DNA from: an uncultured Eubacteriales bacterium
GTDB lineage: Bacteria; Bacillota; Clostridia; Oscillospirales; Oscillospiraceae
Assembly (NCBI GenBank): GCA_958402445.1
Contig: CATXTO010000003.1
Coordinates: forward strand, 1-64,000
Direction: 5' to 3'
DNA length: 64,000 nt
Position numbers and translations under genes: made by a program. This document shows, piece by piece, positions 34,080 to 42,249 of the stretch (within the stretch, counting starts at the first letter, position 1; each line of letters begins with the position of its first letter). Below the pieces are notes generated by a model. The model did no database searches, was not told the DNA's origin, and saw only the letters and a program-made list of their open reading frames with translations.

Positions 34080-34108
34080 ATTATACCTGAAAATTTCCCG
34101 GGTTTCAA
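34080..34108 (-). promoter_or_regulatory. Sigma-A promoter of the foldase gene
   Basis: On the minus strand TTGAAA, 17 bases, perfect TATAAT. Confidence 0.85.
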
Positions 34109-34361
34109 GTCTTAAGAAGGAGGAAAATACAGAAAAAATGAAAAGAAGAAAACACCTTGCCGGAAAAGTCCGGCTTTTTTCGGGGAGACGCCTGCAAAAA
34201 AGGAGGACGGACGCGGGCGGCCACAGCCGCTTCTACAGACCGACCATCGATCAATATTTTATAGGGGCAAGCTGCGCTCGCCCGCCTGGGAATTCTCCCG
34301 GCAGCGCAGCGACGGGTGAACCCAACAGGCCACTACGCCGGAAGGCACCCGGGCGCTTGAC

Positions 34362-34580
34362 CAAAAACAACGGAGACTGTCTTGCAACAGTCTCCGTTGT
34401 TCAAACCCCGCTTCGGCCGTGCGCATCCAGTTATAACCTGCACGAAAGGGCAGGTGGGTTGCCGCTCTGCATGTTCACTGCTTCCAACGTCCACCGAACG
34501 TCTTGGCGCCGGCGGGAGGCCTGCAATCCGATGAAGAAGCTTAGCATCCCAAAGGTATGATGTGGGTTTAAAAGAATGCG
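34362..34580 (-). ncRNA. Candidate structured RNA, possibly 6S-like
   Basis: On the minus strand TTAAACCC near 34570 can pair with GGGGTTT near 34404, enclosing about 170 bases that contain a hairpin ACCTGC-N8-GCAGGT (34436-34455), the segment AGCAGTGAACATGC and a long internal unpaired zone. Directly after it comes a 15-bp terminator stem with TTTTT. A closed stem, a central bubble and a terminator of this size suit 6S RNA, which sequesters sigma-A polymerase, but I cannot confirm the family by eye. No promoter was fixed. Confidence 0.4.
34366..34401 (-). terminator. Terminator of the candidate RNA
   Basis: AACAACGGAGACTGT pairs with ACAGTCTCCGTTGTT; on the minus strand a TTTTTGG tail follows. 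Confidence 0.75.
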
Positions 34581-34602
34581 TCACGCACCAAGCAGGGGGT
34601 TA

Positions 34603-34896
34603 TTATGACTCAGGCTCTTCGGCCTCCTCGTCTTCATAAAGCTGATCCATGATCAAACCGTAAACGGTTTCCAGTTCCTCGTTGTCTGTGATCGCGCAAA
34701 GGATGGGCTCGCCGTCCTCCTCTTCGGAGCGGAGGATACTGACCTCCAGCTCGGCCTCCTCGTCCTCCTCGGAACTGGCAGGCACCACCGCGAAATAGGT
34801 ACGGCCGTTGTACTCCAAGGTGGAGAGAATTTCCAGCTCGTACTCAATACCGTCTTCGTCCGTGATCGTGATAAAGTCAGAGCCAAACTCATCCAT
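34603..34896 (-). CDS. DUF1292 family protein
   Basis: A 97-residue, extremely acidic protein of the DUF1292/YrzB family. DFITITDEDGIEYELEILST (~7-26) and YNGRTYFAVVPASSEEDEEA (~29-48) are the hallmark: a strand pattern F-x-x-x-x-DEDG-x-E followed by YxGRxYxVLxP. The C-terminal half is EDEEAEEPES-type low-complexity acid. In Firmicutes this gene often lies near ruvX/yrrL, which are not in the window. Function unknown. GGAGGAACGAAC precedes the ATG. Confidence 0.88.
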   Translation of the reverse strand: MDEFGSDFITITDEDGIEYELEILSTLEYNGRTYFAVVPASSEEDEEAELEVSILRSEEEDGEPILCAITDNEELETVYGLIMDQLYEDEEAEEPES

Positions 34897-34986
34897 GTTC
34901 GTTCCTCCGAGCCCCTGGGGACCAGGGGAATTGATACCCTAATAGTAACCGTTTTTCCGCAGAAAATCAAGAGGAAATCTGCGGCT

Positions 34987-35214
34987 TTAGGAGCAATAAT
35001 CTTCCAGCGCCTGGGCCAGGGGCATGTCGTCCGGCAGGCGAATCCCTTGCTCCAGGGCGTCCTGGTCCGCTTTCGGCAGCGCGGAGACCGGCATATCCGT
35101 AACCAGCCAGGGCTGCGGGTCGTCGTCTCGCCAAACCGCAACGAACCCCCGGGAGGTCCCCAATATAAAGCTGAGCAGCAACAGAAGGCATGCCAGATTT
35201 CGTTTCCGTTTCAT
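34987..35214 (-). CDS. Small exported protein
   Basis: A 75-residue protein with an N-terminal signal or anchor (KRKRNLACLLLLLSFILGTS, residues 2-21) and a short acidic outside part (WRDDDPQPWLVTDMPVSALP, then a helix ADQDALEQGI and the end ALEDYCS). No family recognised. Its own GAGGTGATTGG site precedes the ATG, which together with the clean signal sequence argues for a real gene. It is divergent from the PBP gene 219 bp away. Confidence 0.65.
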   Translation of the reverse strand: MKRKRNLACLLLLLSFILGTSRGFVAVWRDDDPQPWLVTDMPVSALPKADQDALEQGIRLPDDMPLAQALEDYCS

Positions 35215-35337
35215 CCAATCACCTCTTGCTCAGTTTGCCCGGAATCCAAGGGAATATGAATACGCCGGCAGAGAAGCGTCATTCTGAAAACCAGGAAAAC
35301 CGCGGGAAAATTGCCTCTTTCGTTTTAGAATCGGGTA

Positions 35338-35346
35338 TGCTATAAT
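35338..35346 (+). promoter_or_regulatory. Extended -10 promoter of the PBP gene
   Basis: TGCTATAAT is a perfect extended -10. No good -35 lies 17 bases upstream (TTTCGT), as is usual for extended -10 promoters. Transcription would start about 85 bases before ATG. Confidence 0.65.
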
Positions 35347-35433
35347 GATACGACTAGGATTATGGAAATCGCTTGACTTTGCGCGGTAGCAGGTTGTGTG
35401 AACCGGCCCGCAGCAGGGCGGAGGTAAGATACA

Positions 35434-38025
35434 ATGGCAAAAAAAGGTTGGAAGTTTTCTCTGCGAAAAAACGGGGAGAAGGAATATTATGAGTTTCCGC
35501 TGTGGTTTCGCATTGTCCGCGGCGTTTTCCTTACGCTTTGGACCGCCCTGAAGGTGGCTCTGGGCGCGGGTGTGGTCGCCGCCGCCATGCTCTTTTTCAC
35601 AGGGGTGCTGTTTGCCACCATGCTGGGGGACTATCTGCAGAAGGACGTCATCCCCAATGCGGACTTTAACGTGGAGAGCTTCAACCTGGACCAGTCCTCC
35701 TTTATCTATTATGTGGACTCCGAGCAAAACATTCAGCTCATGCAGCAAATTTACGCGGAGACGGACCGCACCTGGGCCTCCTACGAGGAAATTCCACAGG
35801 ATCTCATTCACGCGGCCGTGGCCATCGAGGATAAGCGTTTTTACGAGCATCAGGGCGTGGACTGGTTTACTACCACCAAGGCCTGTATCAACATGTTTTT
35901 GGGGGGCAGCTCCACCTTTGGCGGTTCCACCATCACGCAGCAGCTCATTAAAAATCTCACGCAGGAGGACGATGTGACGGTCCGCCGCAAAATTCTGGAG
36001 ATTTTCAACGCACTTCAGTTTGAGGAGCGGTATACCAAGGAAGAGGTCATGGAGTGGTATCTCAACACCATATACCTGGGCCATGGTCGCGCCGGAGTAA
36101 AAAGCGCAGCCAAGGTCTACTTCGGGAAAAATGTCTCGGATCTGACCACGGCGGAGTGTGCCAGCCTCATCAGCATCACAAACAACCCGTCTTTATATGA
36201 CCCCTATACCGATGAGGAGAACAACCGAAAGCGGCAACTCATCGTTCTCTCGGAGATGCTGAACCAGGGGTACCTGGATCAGGCGGCTTACGAGGAGGCC
36301 GTGGCGCAGGAAATGGTGTTCACCAGCGTGCCGGTGGACGATGAGGTGTATACCTGCCCCGAATGCGGCTTTACAGGCACGGAAAACAAATTCCAACAGA
36401 ATGAGGAAGGCGGTTACACCTGTCCCCAATGCGACAGCCAGGTACCGATTGAAAAGGAAGAGCGCAATCCCTATTACTCCTACTTTACCGACCAGGTGAT
36501 CCGGGACGTGGTCAGCGACCTGGAGGAGCAGACGGGCTATCCTTATGACGTATGTCTACAGATGGTGAAAACCGGCGGTTACCATATCTATGCCACCATC
36601 GACATGGATGTGCAGAAGCAGGTGGATGAGATTTATGCCGATTTGGAGAACATCCCCACCACCGCCAGCACCCAACAGCTGCAATCCGCCATTGTGGTGG
36701 TGGATAACCGCACGGGAGACGTGGTGGCCATGGCGGGCGGCGTGGGGGAGAAGACAGGGTATCTGACCTGGAACCGGGCCACCCAGAGCACCCTGCAGGC
36801 AGGCTCCTGCATCAAGCCGCTGACCGTGTACGGCCCGGCGCTGGAGCTGGGGGCCATCAGTCCAGCCACAGCCGTGTTCGACGGCCCGCTGTACCGAACC
36901 AGCAGCGGTAACCTCTATCCTCTGAACGAAAGCCGGTCCTACTCCGGTATGACCACGGTGCTGCGGGGCGTGAGCTCCTCCCTCAATACAGTGGCGGTCC
37001 GGGTACTGGACACCATCGGCGCAGAATACAGCTTTGACTTCGCAAAAAATCAATTTGGCCTGTCGACCCTGGTGGACCATGTGACGATCAACGGTTCGGA
37101 GAAAACGGATATCGACTATTCTCCCCTAGCCCTAGGGGCGCTGACCTATGGCGTCACGGTTCGGGATATGACCAGCGCCTACGCCACCTATGCCAACAAC
37201 GGCGTGTGGCGGGAGGGCCGGACCTATAGCAGGGTTTATGACAGCGATGGAAACATCGTTTTAGACAACGTCCAGCAGACCCGGACGGTTTTAAGCCGGC
37301 GGACCGTGACCTATATGAACTATATGCTGCAATATGCCGTAAACTACGGCACCGGTACGCCGGCACAGATCAGCGGTATGAATGTGGCGGGCAAGACCGG
37401 CACCACCTCCAACAACAGTGACCGCTGGTTCGGCGGATACACGCCCTATTACACCGCCGTGGTCTGGTGCGGCTACGATCAGCCGGAGCAGGTGGTTCTC
37501 ACCGGCACGAAGACCAATCCCGCCGTGCGCCTGTGGAAGGCGGTAATGGCGCCCCTTCATGAAGGGCTGGAGAACCGGGACCTGTACGACGGGTCCGGCC
37601 TGGTGGCGGTTTCCATCTGCTCCGAATCCGGCAAGGCCGCAACGGACGCCTGCCGCGCCGACCCCCGGGGGAGCTGCGCCAAGACCGTATACGTGCTGCC
37701 GGAGGACCGCCCCGACGGCTATTGCGACCTGCATGTGATGGTGGAGTACTGTGAGGCCGGAAAGGCCATGGCCAACTCGTACTGCGCTCAGATTTTTGAC
37801 AATGTGGTGACGAAGAAGGGCCTGGTCAAGATGTCCGACGCGCTGAAGGAGTCCTACGAAATGGCCGGCCTGAGCTATGAGGAGTTCTACTATTCTGAGT
37901 CGGAGAAGAATCGGACCACCTGCACGCTGCATACCAAACAGATGGTGGACGACCAGAATAAGCCCCCGGAGCCGCCGCCAGTGGAGCCGCCCACCGTGCC
38001 GACTCAGCCTCCGGTGCCAGATTAA
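35434..38025 (+). CDS. Class A penicillin-binding protein (PBP1A type) with inserted zinc ribbon
   Basis: An 863-residue bifunctional peptidoglycan synthase. A cytosolic start precedes one membrane segment (~44-66). The glycosyltransferase domain has AIEDKRFYEHQGVDW with catalytic Glu132, then STFGGSTITQQLIKN and GRAGVKSAAKVYFGK. The transpeptidase has SCIK (Ser458, Lys461), SSLN about 60 residues on, and KTGTTSNN (Lys654). Between them, at residues 308-333, sits a zinc-ribbon-like insertion: CPEC (308, 311) and CPQC (330, 333) with acidic spacing, unusual outside the membrane. The tail is Pro-rich (PPEPPPVEPPTVPTQPPVPD). GGAGGTAAGATACA precedes ATG. The rRNA-type methyltransferase starts 20 bp later, so the operon may extend through the ecf genes. 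Confidence 0.95.
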   Translation: MAKKGWKFSLRKNGEKEYYEFPLWFRIVRGVFLTLWTALKVALGAGVVAAAMLFFTGVLFATMLGDYLQKDVIPNADFNVESFNLDQSSFIYYVDSEQNIQLMQQIYAETDRTWASYEEIPQDLIHAAVAIEDKRFYEHQGVDWFTTTKACINMFLGGSSTFGGSTITQQLIKNLTQEDDVTVRRKILEIFNALQFEERYTKEEVMEWYLNTIYLGHGRAGVKSAAKVYFGKNVSDLTTAECASLISITNNPSLYDPYTDEENNRKRQLIVLSEMLNQGYLDQAAYEEAVAQEMVFTSVPVDDEVYTCPECGFTGTENKFQQNEEGGYTCPQCDSQVPIEKEERNPYYSYFTDQVIRDVVSDLEEQTGYPYDVCLQMVKTGGYHIYATIDMDVQKQVDEIYADLENIPTTASTQQLQSAIVVVDNRTGDVVAMAGGVGEKTGYLTWNRATQSTLQAGSCIKPLTVYGPALELGAISPATAVFDGPLYRTSSGNLYPLNESRSYSGMTTVLRGVSSSLNTVAVRVLDTIGAEYSFDFAKNQFGLSTLVDHVTINGSEKTDIDYSPLALGALTYGVTVRDMTSAYATYANNGVWREGRTYSRVYDSDGNIVLDNVQQTRTVLSRRTVTYMNYMLQYAVNYGTGTPAQISGMNVAGKTGTTSNNSDRWFGGYTPYYTAVVWCGYDQPEQVVLTGTKTNPAVRLWKAVMAPLHEGLENRDLYDGSGLVAVSICSESGKAATDACRADPRGSCAKTVYVLPEDRPDGYCDLHVMVEYCEAGKAMANSYCAQIFDNVVTKKGLVKMSDALKESYEMAGLSYEEFYYSESEKNRTTCTLHTKQMVDDQNKPPEPPPVEPPTVPTQPPVPD

Positions 38026-38045
38026 GCCGGGAGAGGAGCGCACCC

Positions 38046-38918
38046 ATGTGGATTTCGGACGGATGGAAGGATTATGAGGTGCTGGACGCCACGGACGGCG
38101 AGCGCCTGGAGCGATGGGGCAGGTTTCGGCTGGTGCGGCCGGACCCACAGGTCATCTGGCACACGAAGCCGGAAGACCCGGGATGGCGGGGGTATGACGC
38201 GAAATATCTTCGCTCCGCCTCTGGAGGCGGGCATTGGACCCAGCACAGCCTGCCGGAGCGGTGGCAGGTCCAATATGGGGGTTATTTGACGCTGAACGTC
38301 AAGCCCATGAATTTTAAGCACACCGGCGTCTTTCCGGAGCAGGCGTCCAACTGGGACTTTATCCGGGAGCAGATTGCGGAGGCCGGGCGTCCCATCCGGG
38401 TTTTAAACCTGTTCGCCTATTCCGGCGGCGCGACCCTGGCCGCGGCCTCCGCCGGCGCGGAGGTCTGGCATGTGGATGCGGCCAAGGGCATGGTAGCTTG
38501 GGCAAAGGAAAACGCCGCGTCCTCCGGCCTGGCCGCTCGGCCCATTCATTGGATCGTGGACGACTGCGGCAAATTTCTTCAGCGGGAGATTCGCCGGGGT
38601 AGACGGTATGACGCCGTCATTATGGACCCGCCCTCCTACGGCCGCGGCCCGTCCGGGGAGATCTGGAAAATGGAGCGGGATTTTTTCCCCTTTTTACAGA
38701 CGGTAGCGCGGATCCTCTCGGATCGGCCCCTGTTTGTACTCATCAACTCCTATACCACGGGTCTTGCACCCGGAGCGGTTGGGTATCTGGCAGACATCAT
38801 TTTTTCCGCGCGATTCGGCGGCCGTACCCAATGCGGGGAGCTGGGGCTGCCGGTGACGCGGTCGGGTTTGGTCCTGCCCTGCGGCGCCGCAGGACGCTGG
38901 ACCCCCGGAAGGGACTGA
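38046..38918 (+). CDS. Class I SAM-dependent methyltransferase (RlmI/COG1092-like)
   Basis: A 290-residue Rossmann-fold methyltransferase. The N-terminal part (GRFRLVRPDPQVIWHTKPE) takes the place of the PUA domain. FKHTGVFPEQASNWDFI (~95-111) and RVLNLFAYSGGATLAAASAG (~120-139) are typical of RlmI/RlmK; the first is the substrate-side motif and FAYSGG is SAM motif I. VDAAKGMVAWAKENAA is motif II and DAVIMDPPSYGRGPSGEIWK (~195-214) the DPPSYGR catalytic motif. It probably modifies rRNA, but the site is unknown. GGGAGAGGAGCG precedes ATG; ecfA1 follows after 6 bp. Confidence 0.9.
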   Translation: MWISDGWKDYEVLDATDGERLERWGRFRLVRPDPQVIWHTKPEDPGWRGYDAKYLRSASGGGHWTQHSLPERWQVQYGGYLTLNVKPMNFKHTGVFPEQASNWDFIREQIAEAGRPIRVLNLFAYSGGATLAAASAGAEVWHVDAAKGMVAWAKENAASSGLAARPIHWIVDDCGKFLQREIRRGRRYDAVIMDPPSYGRGPSGEIWKMERDFFPFLQTVARILSDRPLFVLINSYTTGLAPGAVGYLADIIFSARFGGRTQCGELGLPVTRSGLVLPCGAAGRWTPGRD

Positions 38919-38924
38919 AAATCA

Positions 38925-39773
38925 GTGGAGCAAGCAATTGTGGCCCAAAATTTGGCCTATCAATATCCGGGCGCGGAGGACGCGCCCGGGATTCCTGTGT
39001 TTCAGAATTTGAATCTCACCGTAACTGAGGGCAGCTTCGTGGCGGTATTGGGCCGCAACGGCTGCGGGAAATCCACCTTGGCCAAGCACTTCAACGCCAT
39101 CGTCCTGCCAACCGGCGGCAGCGTCCACGTCCTCGGCATGGACACCCGCCAGGAGGAGAACTTGATGCCCATTCGCAGGACCGTGGGTATGGTATTTCAG
39201 AATCCGGACAATCAGATCGTGGCCAATGTGGTGGAGGAGGACGTGGCGTTCGCACCGGAGAACCTGGGCGTGCCCACCCCAGAAATCCGCAGGCGGGTGG
39301 ATGAGGCCCTGCAGCAGGTAGGGATGTATGAATTCCGCCTGCACGCGCCGCACCTTTTGTCCGGCGGACAGAAGCAGCGGGTGGCCATTGCAGGGGTCAT
39401 CGCCATGCAGCCCAGATGCATCGTCCTGGACGAGCCCACGGCCATGCTGGACCCCCAGGGCCGCCGGGAGGTCATGGAGATCGTGACGAAACTCAACCGG
39501 GAGAAGGGCATCACCGTGGTGCTCATCACCCACCACATGGACGAGGCCGCCCAGGCCCAGCGGGTGGTGGTGCTGGACCAGGGGGAGATTGCGGCGGATG
39601 GAACGCCTGGACAGGTGTTCCAGCAGGTGGAGCTGCTGCACAGCCTGGGCCTGTCGGCGCCGGAAACGGTGGAGCTGTGTTGGAAACTGAATCAGGAGGG
39701 GTTTTCGCTCCCTCTCGATGCATTGGAATTGGAACATTGCGCGCAGGCACTTTGCACTTGGCTGAAGGCCTGA
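38925..39773 (+). CDS. ecfA1: Energy-coupling factor transporter ATPase EcfA1
   Basis: A 282-residue ABC ATPase of the ECF vitamin/metal transporter module. GRNGCGKSTLAKHFNAIVLP is Walker A (~43), FQNPDNQIVANVVEEDVAF the Q-loop with the ECF-typical QNPDNQ, LSGGQKQRVAIAG the ABC signature (~145), and CIVLDEPTAMLDPQGRREV Walker B plus D-loop. The start is GTG 38925 behind GAAGGGACTG. It pairs with EcfA2 and EcfT; no S component is in the window, so the module is the shared (group II) kind that works with several unlinked S proteins. Confidence 0.96.
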   Translation: MEQAIVAQNLAYQYPGAEDAPGIPVFQNLNLTVTEGSFVAVLGRNGCGKSTLAKHFNAIVLPTGGSVHVLGMDTRQEENLMPIRRTVGMVFQNPDNQIVANVVEEDVAFAPENLGVPTPEIRRRVDEALQQVGMYEFRLHAPHLLSGGQKQRVAIAGVIAMQPRCIVLDEPTAMLDPQGRREVMEIVTKLNREKGITVVLITHHMDEAAQAQRVVVLDQGEIAADGTPGQVFQQVELLHSLGLSAPETVELCWKLNQEGFSLPLDALELEHCAQALCTWLKA

Positions 39774-39792
39774 CCCGCGGGAGGAATCTGTA

Positions 39793-40659
39793 TTGACACC
39801 AATTTTGGAGGTCCGGGACCTCTCCCATGTTTACAGCGCCGGAACACCCTTCCAGCGCGCTGCCATTGAGCATATCGCGTTTTCTATCCAACGAGGAGAA
39901 TTCGTCGGCATCATTGGACACACGGGATCGGGGAAATCCACCCTGATTCAACATTTAAATGGACTTTTAAAGCCCAGCGCCGGCCAGGTCCTGTTTGACG
40001 GGCGGGATATCTGGAGCGACAAGGCCTTCACCCGTAAAATTCGGTTTCGGGTGGGGCTGGTGTTCCAGTATCCGGAATACCAGCTCTTTGAGGAGACGGT
40101 ATTCAAAGACATCGCCTTTGGTCCTAAAAATATGGGCCTGCCCAAGGAGGAAATTGAGCGCCGGGTCCTGGAGGCCGCCGGGTTTGTGGGCGTGCCGCAG
40201 GAGCAGCTCTCGAAATCCCCCTTTGACCTGTCCGGCGGGCAGAAGCGGCGGGTGGCCATCGCCGGCGTCATCGCCATGGAACCGGACGTGCTGATTCTAG
40301 ATGAGCCCACCGCTGGCCTGGACCCCCAGGGCCGGGACAGCATTTTAAGCAATATTCGCGCCTATCAGAAGGCTAAAAATGCAACCATCCTCATGGTGAG
40401 CCATGCCATGGACGAGGTAGCCCGGCTGACGGACCGCCTGCTGGTTCTGGACCATGGGGGCATCCGAATGGACGGAACCCCCCGGGAGGTTTTCGCTCAG
40501 GCGGAGACCCTGCAGCAAATTGGGCTCAGCATTCCCCAGGTCACCCGGCTGTTTTTGCGGCTGCGGGAGCTGGGGCTTCCGGTGGACGCCAGTGTGTACA
40601 CCGTGGAGCAGGCGGTAGAGCAGCTCTCTCAAATGAAGGGAGGCCGCGCCCATGCTTAA
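39793..40659 (+). CDS. ecfA2: Energy-coupling factor transporter ATPase EcfA2
   Basis: A 288-residue ABC ATPase. GHTGSGKSTLIQHLNGLLKP is Walker A (~40), VFQYPEYQLFEETVFKDIAF the Q-loop with the QYPEYQLF form typical of EcfA2, LSGGQKRRVAIAGVIAMEP the signature, and ILDEPTAGLDPQGRDSI Walker B. The start is TTG 39793, with GGGAGGAATCTGTA upstream; no ATG fits. Its end overlaps ecfT by 8 bases, implying coupled translation. Confidence 0.96.
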   Translation: MTPILEVRDLSHVYSAGTPFQRAAIEHIAFSIQRGEFVGIIGHTGSGKSTLIQHLNGLLKPSAGQVLFDGRDIWSDKAFTRKIRFRVGLVFQYPEYQLFEETVFKDIAFGPKNMGLPKEEIERRVLEAAGFVGVPQEQLSKSPFDLSGGQKRRVAIAGVIAMEPDVLILDEPTAGLDPQGRDSILSNIRAYQKAKNATILMVSHAMDEVARLTDRLLVLDHGGIRMDGTPREVFAQAETLQQIGLSIPQVTRLFLRLRELGLPVDASVYTVEQAVEQLSQMKGGRAHA

Positions 40660-41458
40660 GGATGTGACTCTGGGACAGTATTTCCCGGGAAATACCGTGG
40701 TACACCGGCTGGACGCCCGTACCAAGCTCCTGATGACCGTTTTGTACATCGTGGCGCTGTTTACGGCAAAAAGCTGGATCTCTTATAGCCTGGTGGCGGT
40801 GTTTTTGGTTCTCAGCGTCCGGCTGTCCAAGATCCCGTTCCGGACCATTTTACGGGGGCTGAAACCCATTCTGATTATCGTCATTCTCACCGGCGTTTTG
40901 AATCTGTTTTACGGCGGGGGAACTCACGTGCTGGTCTCCTTTTGGGGACTGACCATCACCTGGGAGGGGGTCCGGGCGGCGCTGTTTATGGTCTCTCGAA
41001 TTGTGATGCTCATCACGGGAACATTTTTGCTGACCTATACCACCTCGCCCATCGCGCTGACGGACGGCCTGGAATCGCTGTTAGGCCCGCTAAAGAAAAT
41101 CCATCTGCCGGTGCACGAGCTGTCTATGATCATGTGCATCGCCCTGCGGTTTATCCCCACGCTGATCGAGGAGACCGATAAAATTATGAGCGCGCAAAAG
41201 GCCCGGGGCGCGGACTTTGAGACGGGGAATCTGTTGCAGCGGGCCCGGGCGCTGATTCCCATTTTGGTTCCCCTGTTCATCAGCGCTTTTCGCCGGGCCG
41301 ACGAGCTGGCCACGGCCATGGAGTGCCGCTGCTATCAGGGCGGCGAGGGAAGAACCAAGCTCAAGGTGCTCCGCTATGAGCGGCGAGATTGGATCACCCT
41401 GGCCCTAGGGGCGCTGCTGGTGGCGGCGGTCATCACCCTGCACAGTTTTGGGTGGTAG
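40652..41458 (+). CDS. ecfT: Energy-coupling factor transporter transmembrane protein EcfT
   Basis: A 268-residue membrane protein with about five to six hydrophobic segments in the N-terminal two thirds (e.g. LLMTVLYIVALFTAKSWISY, ILIIVILTGVLNLFYGG). The coupling helices carry ARG motifs: AQKARGADFETGNL (~181) and the later AMECRCYQGGEGRTKL (~224), where the second is Cys-Arg-Cys rather than Ala-Arg-Gly, a common variant. These helices transmit ATPase motion to the S component. Confidence 0.95.
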   Translation: MLKDVTLGQYFPGNTVVHRLDARTKLLMTVLYIVALFTAKSWISYSLVAVFLVLSVRLSKIPFRTILRGLKPILIIVILTGVLNLFYGGGTHVLVSFWGLTITWEGVRAALFMVSRIVMLITGTFLLTYTTSPIALTDGLESLLGPLKKIHLPVHELSMIMCIALRFIPTLIEETDKIMSAQKARGADFETGNLLQRARALIPILVPLFISAFRRADELATAMECRCYQGGEGRTKLKVLRYERRDWITLALGALLVAAVITLHSFGW

Positions 41459-41484
41459 AAATATGACGGATTGGAGGGGTGGCC

Positions 41485-42249
41485 ATGCGGAATATCGCCC
41501 TGTTTTTGACCTATCTGGGAACGGCATACCACGGCTGGCAGGTGCAAAAGAACCTGCCTACCGTGGCCGGGACCCTGGAGCAGGCGGTGCAGGCCGTGGT
41601 GGGGCACCCGGTATCCGTCACGGGCTGCGGCAGAACCGACGCCGGTGTGCACGCCCGGCACTATGTGGCGAATTTCCGTACCGGCGCCCGAATCCCGGTG
41701 GAGCGTCTGCCCTATGCGATCAATACCCACCTTCCGGAGGACATCGTGGTACAAGAGGCGAGGGAAGTGCACGACGGCTTCAATGCCATCGCCTCCTGCG
41801 TGCGGAAGGAATATACTTATCTGATTTATAACTCCCGGATTCGGGACCCGTTTTACCGGAATCGGGTCTGGTTTTATCCCAGCCCCCTGGCGGAGGAGGT
41901 GCTGCAGGCCGCCGCCGATCAATTTGTGGGCACCCACGATTTTGCAGCGGTACGATCCGTGGGCACCGAGGTAAAATCCACGGTCCGCACCGTATACTAT
42001 TACAACGTGACCCGGCAGGGGGACTTGCTCACCCTGCGGGTCTGCGCGGACGGCTTTTTGTACAACATGGCCCGGGCCATGGCCGGAACCCTGGTCTATG
42101 CGGCGGAGGGAAAGTTTCCGCCGGAGGAAATCGGGAGAATCTTGCAGGCCGGGAACCGGACCGCCGCAGGCCCCACGGCGCCGCCGGGTGGGCTGTATCT
42201 GACCAGGCTTTGGTACGACGATGGAAAGGCGGTTTTTTCCGTTGGATGA
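41485..42249 (+). CDS. truA: tRNA pseudouridine(38-40) synthase TruA
   Basis: A 254-residue TruA. LTYLGTAYHGWQVQKNLPTV opens the protein, GCGRTDAGVHARHYVANFR (~50-68) holds the catalytic Asp, and the later FLYNMARAMAGTLVYAAEGK is the C-terminal signature. It modifies the anticodon arm of several tRNAs. Its placement after ecfT is common in Firmicutes (ecfA1-ecfA2-ecfT-truA, usually followed by rplM-rpsI, which are absent here). ATG 41485 follows TTGGAGGGGTGGCC; an in-frame GTG six bases earlier overlaps that site. Confidence 0.97.
   Translation: MRNIALFLTYLGTAYHGWQVQKNLPTVAGTLEQAVQAVVGHPVSVTGCGRTDAGVHARHYVANFRTGARIPVERLPYAINTHLPEDIVVQEAREVHDGFNAIASCVRKEYTYLIYNSRIRDPFYRNRVWFYPSPLAEEVLQAAADQFVGTHDFAAVRSVGTEVKSTVRTVYYYNVTRQGDLLTLRVCADGFLYNMARAMAGTLVYAAEGKFPPEEIGRILQAGNRTAAGPTAPPGGLYLTRLWYDDGKAVFSVG

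Larger units (their letters stand above)
34015..34602. other. 588-base non-coding region with promoter, repeat remnant and candidate RNA
   Basis: From left to right it holds the foldase promoter, a GCCGG/CCGGC hairpin followed by TTTTTT on the plus strand (34158-34182), a degenerate repeat half (TAGGGGCAAGCTGCGCTCGCCC, about 34259-34290, quoted in part), and the candidate structured RNA on the minus strand (34362-34580). A plus-strand open frame of 171 codons crosses it but has no coding character. Confidence 0.6.

Noticed and set aside
34045..34560. 171-codon plus-strand frame with an AAGGAGG site near 34115
   Set aside because: The frame runs through a terminator hairpin, a repeat half and the candidate RNA, and the peptide has no protein-like pattern.
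42221..42249. Frameshift joining truA and the DUF5711 gene
   Set aside because: Both proteins are complete; the overlap is ordinary translational coupling.
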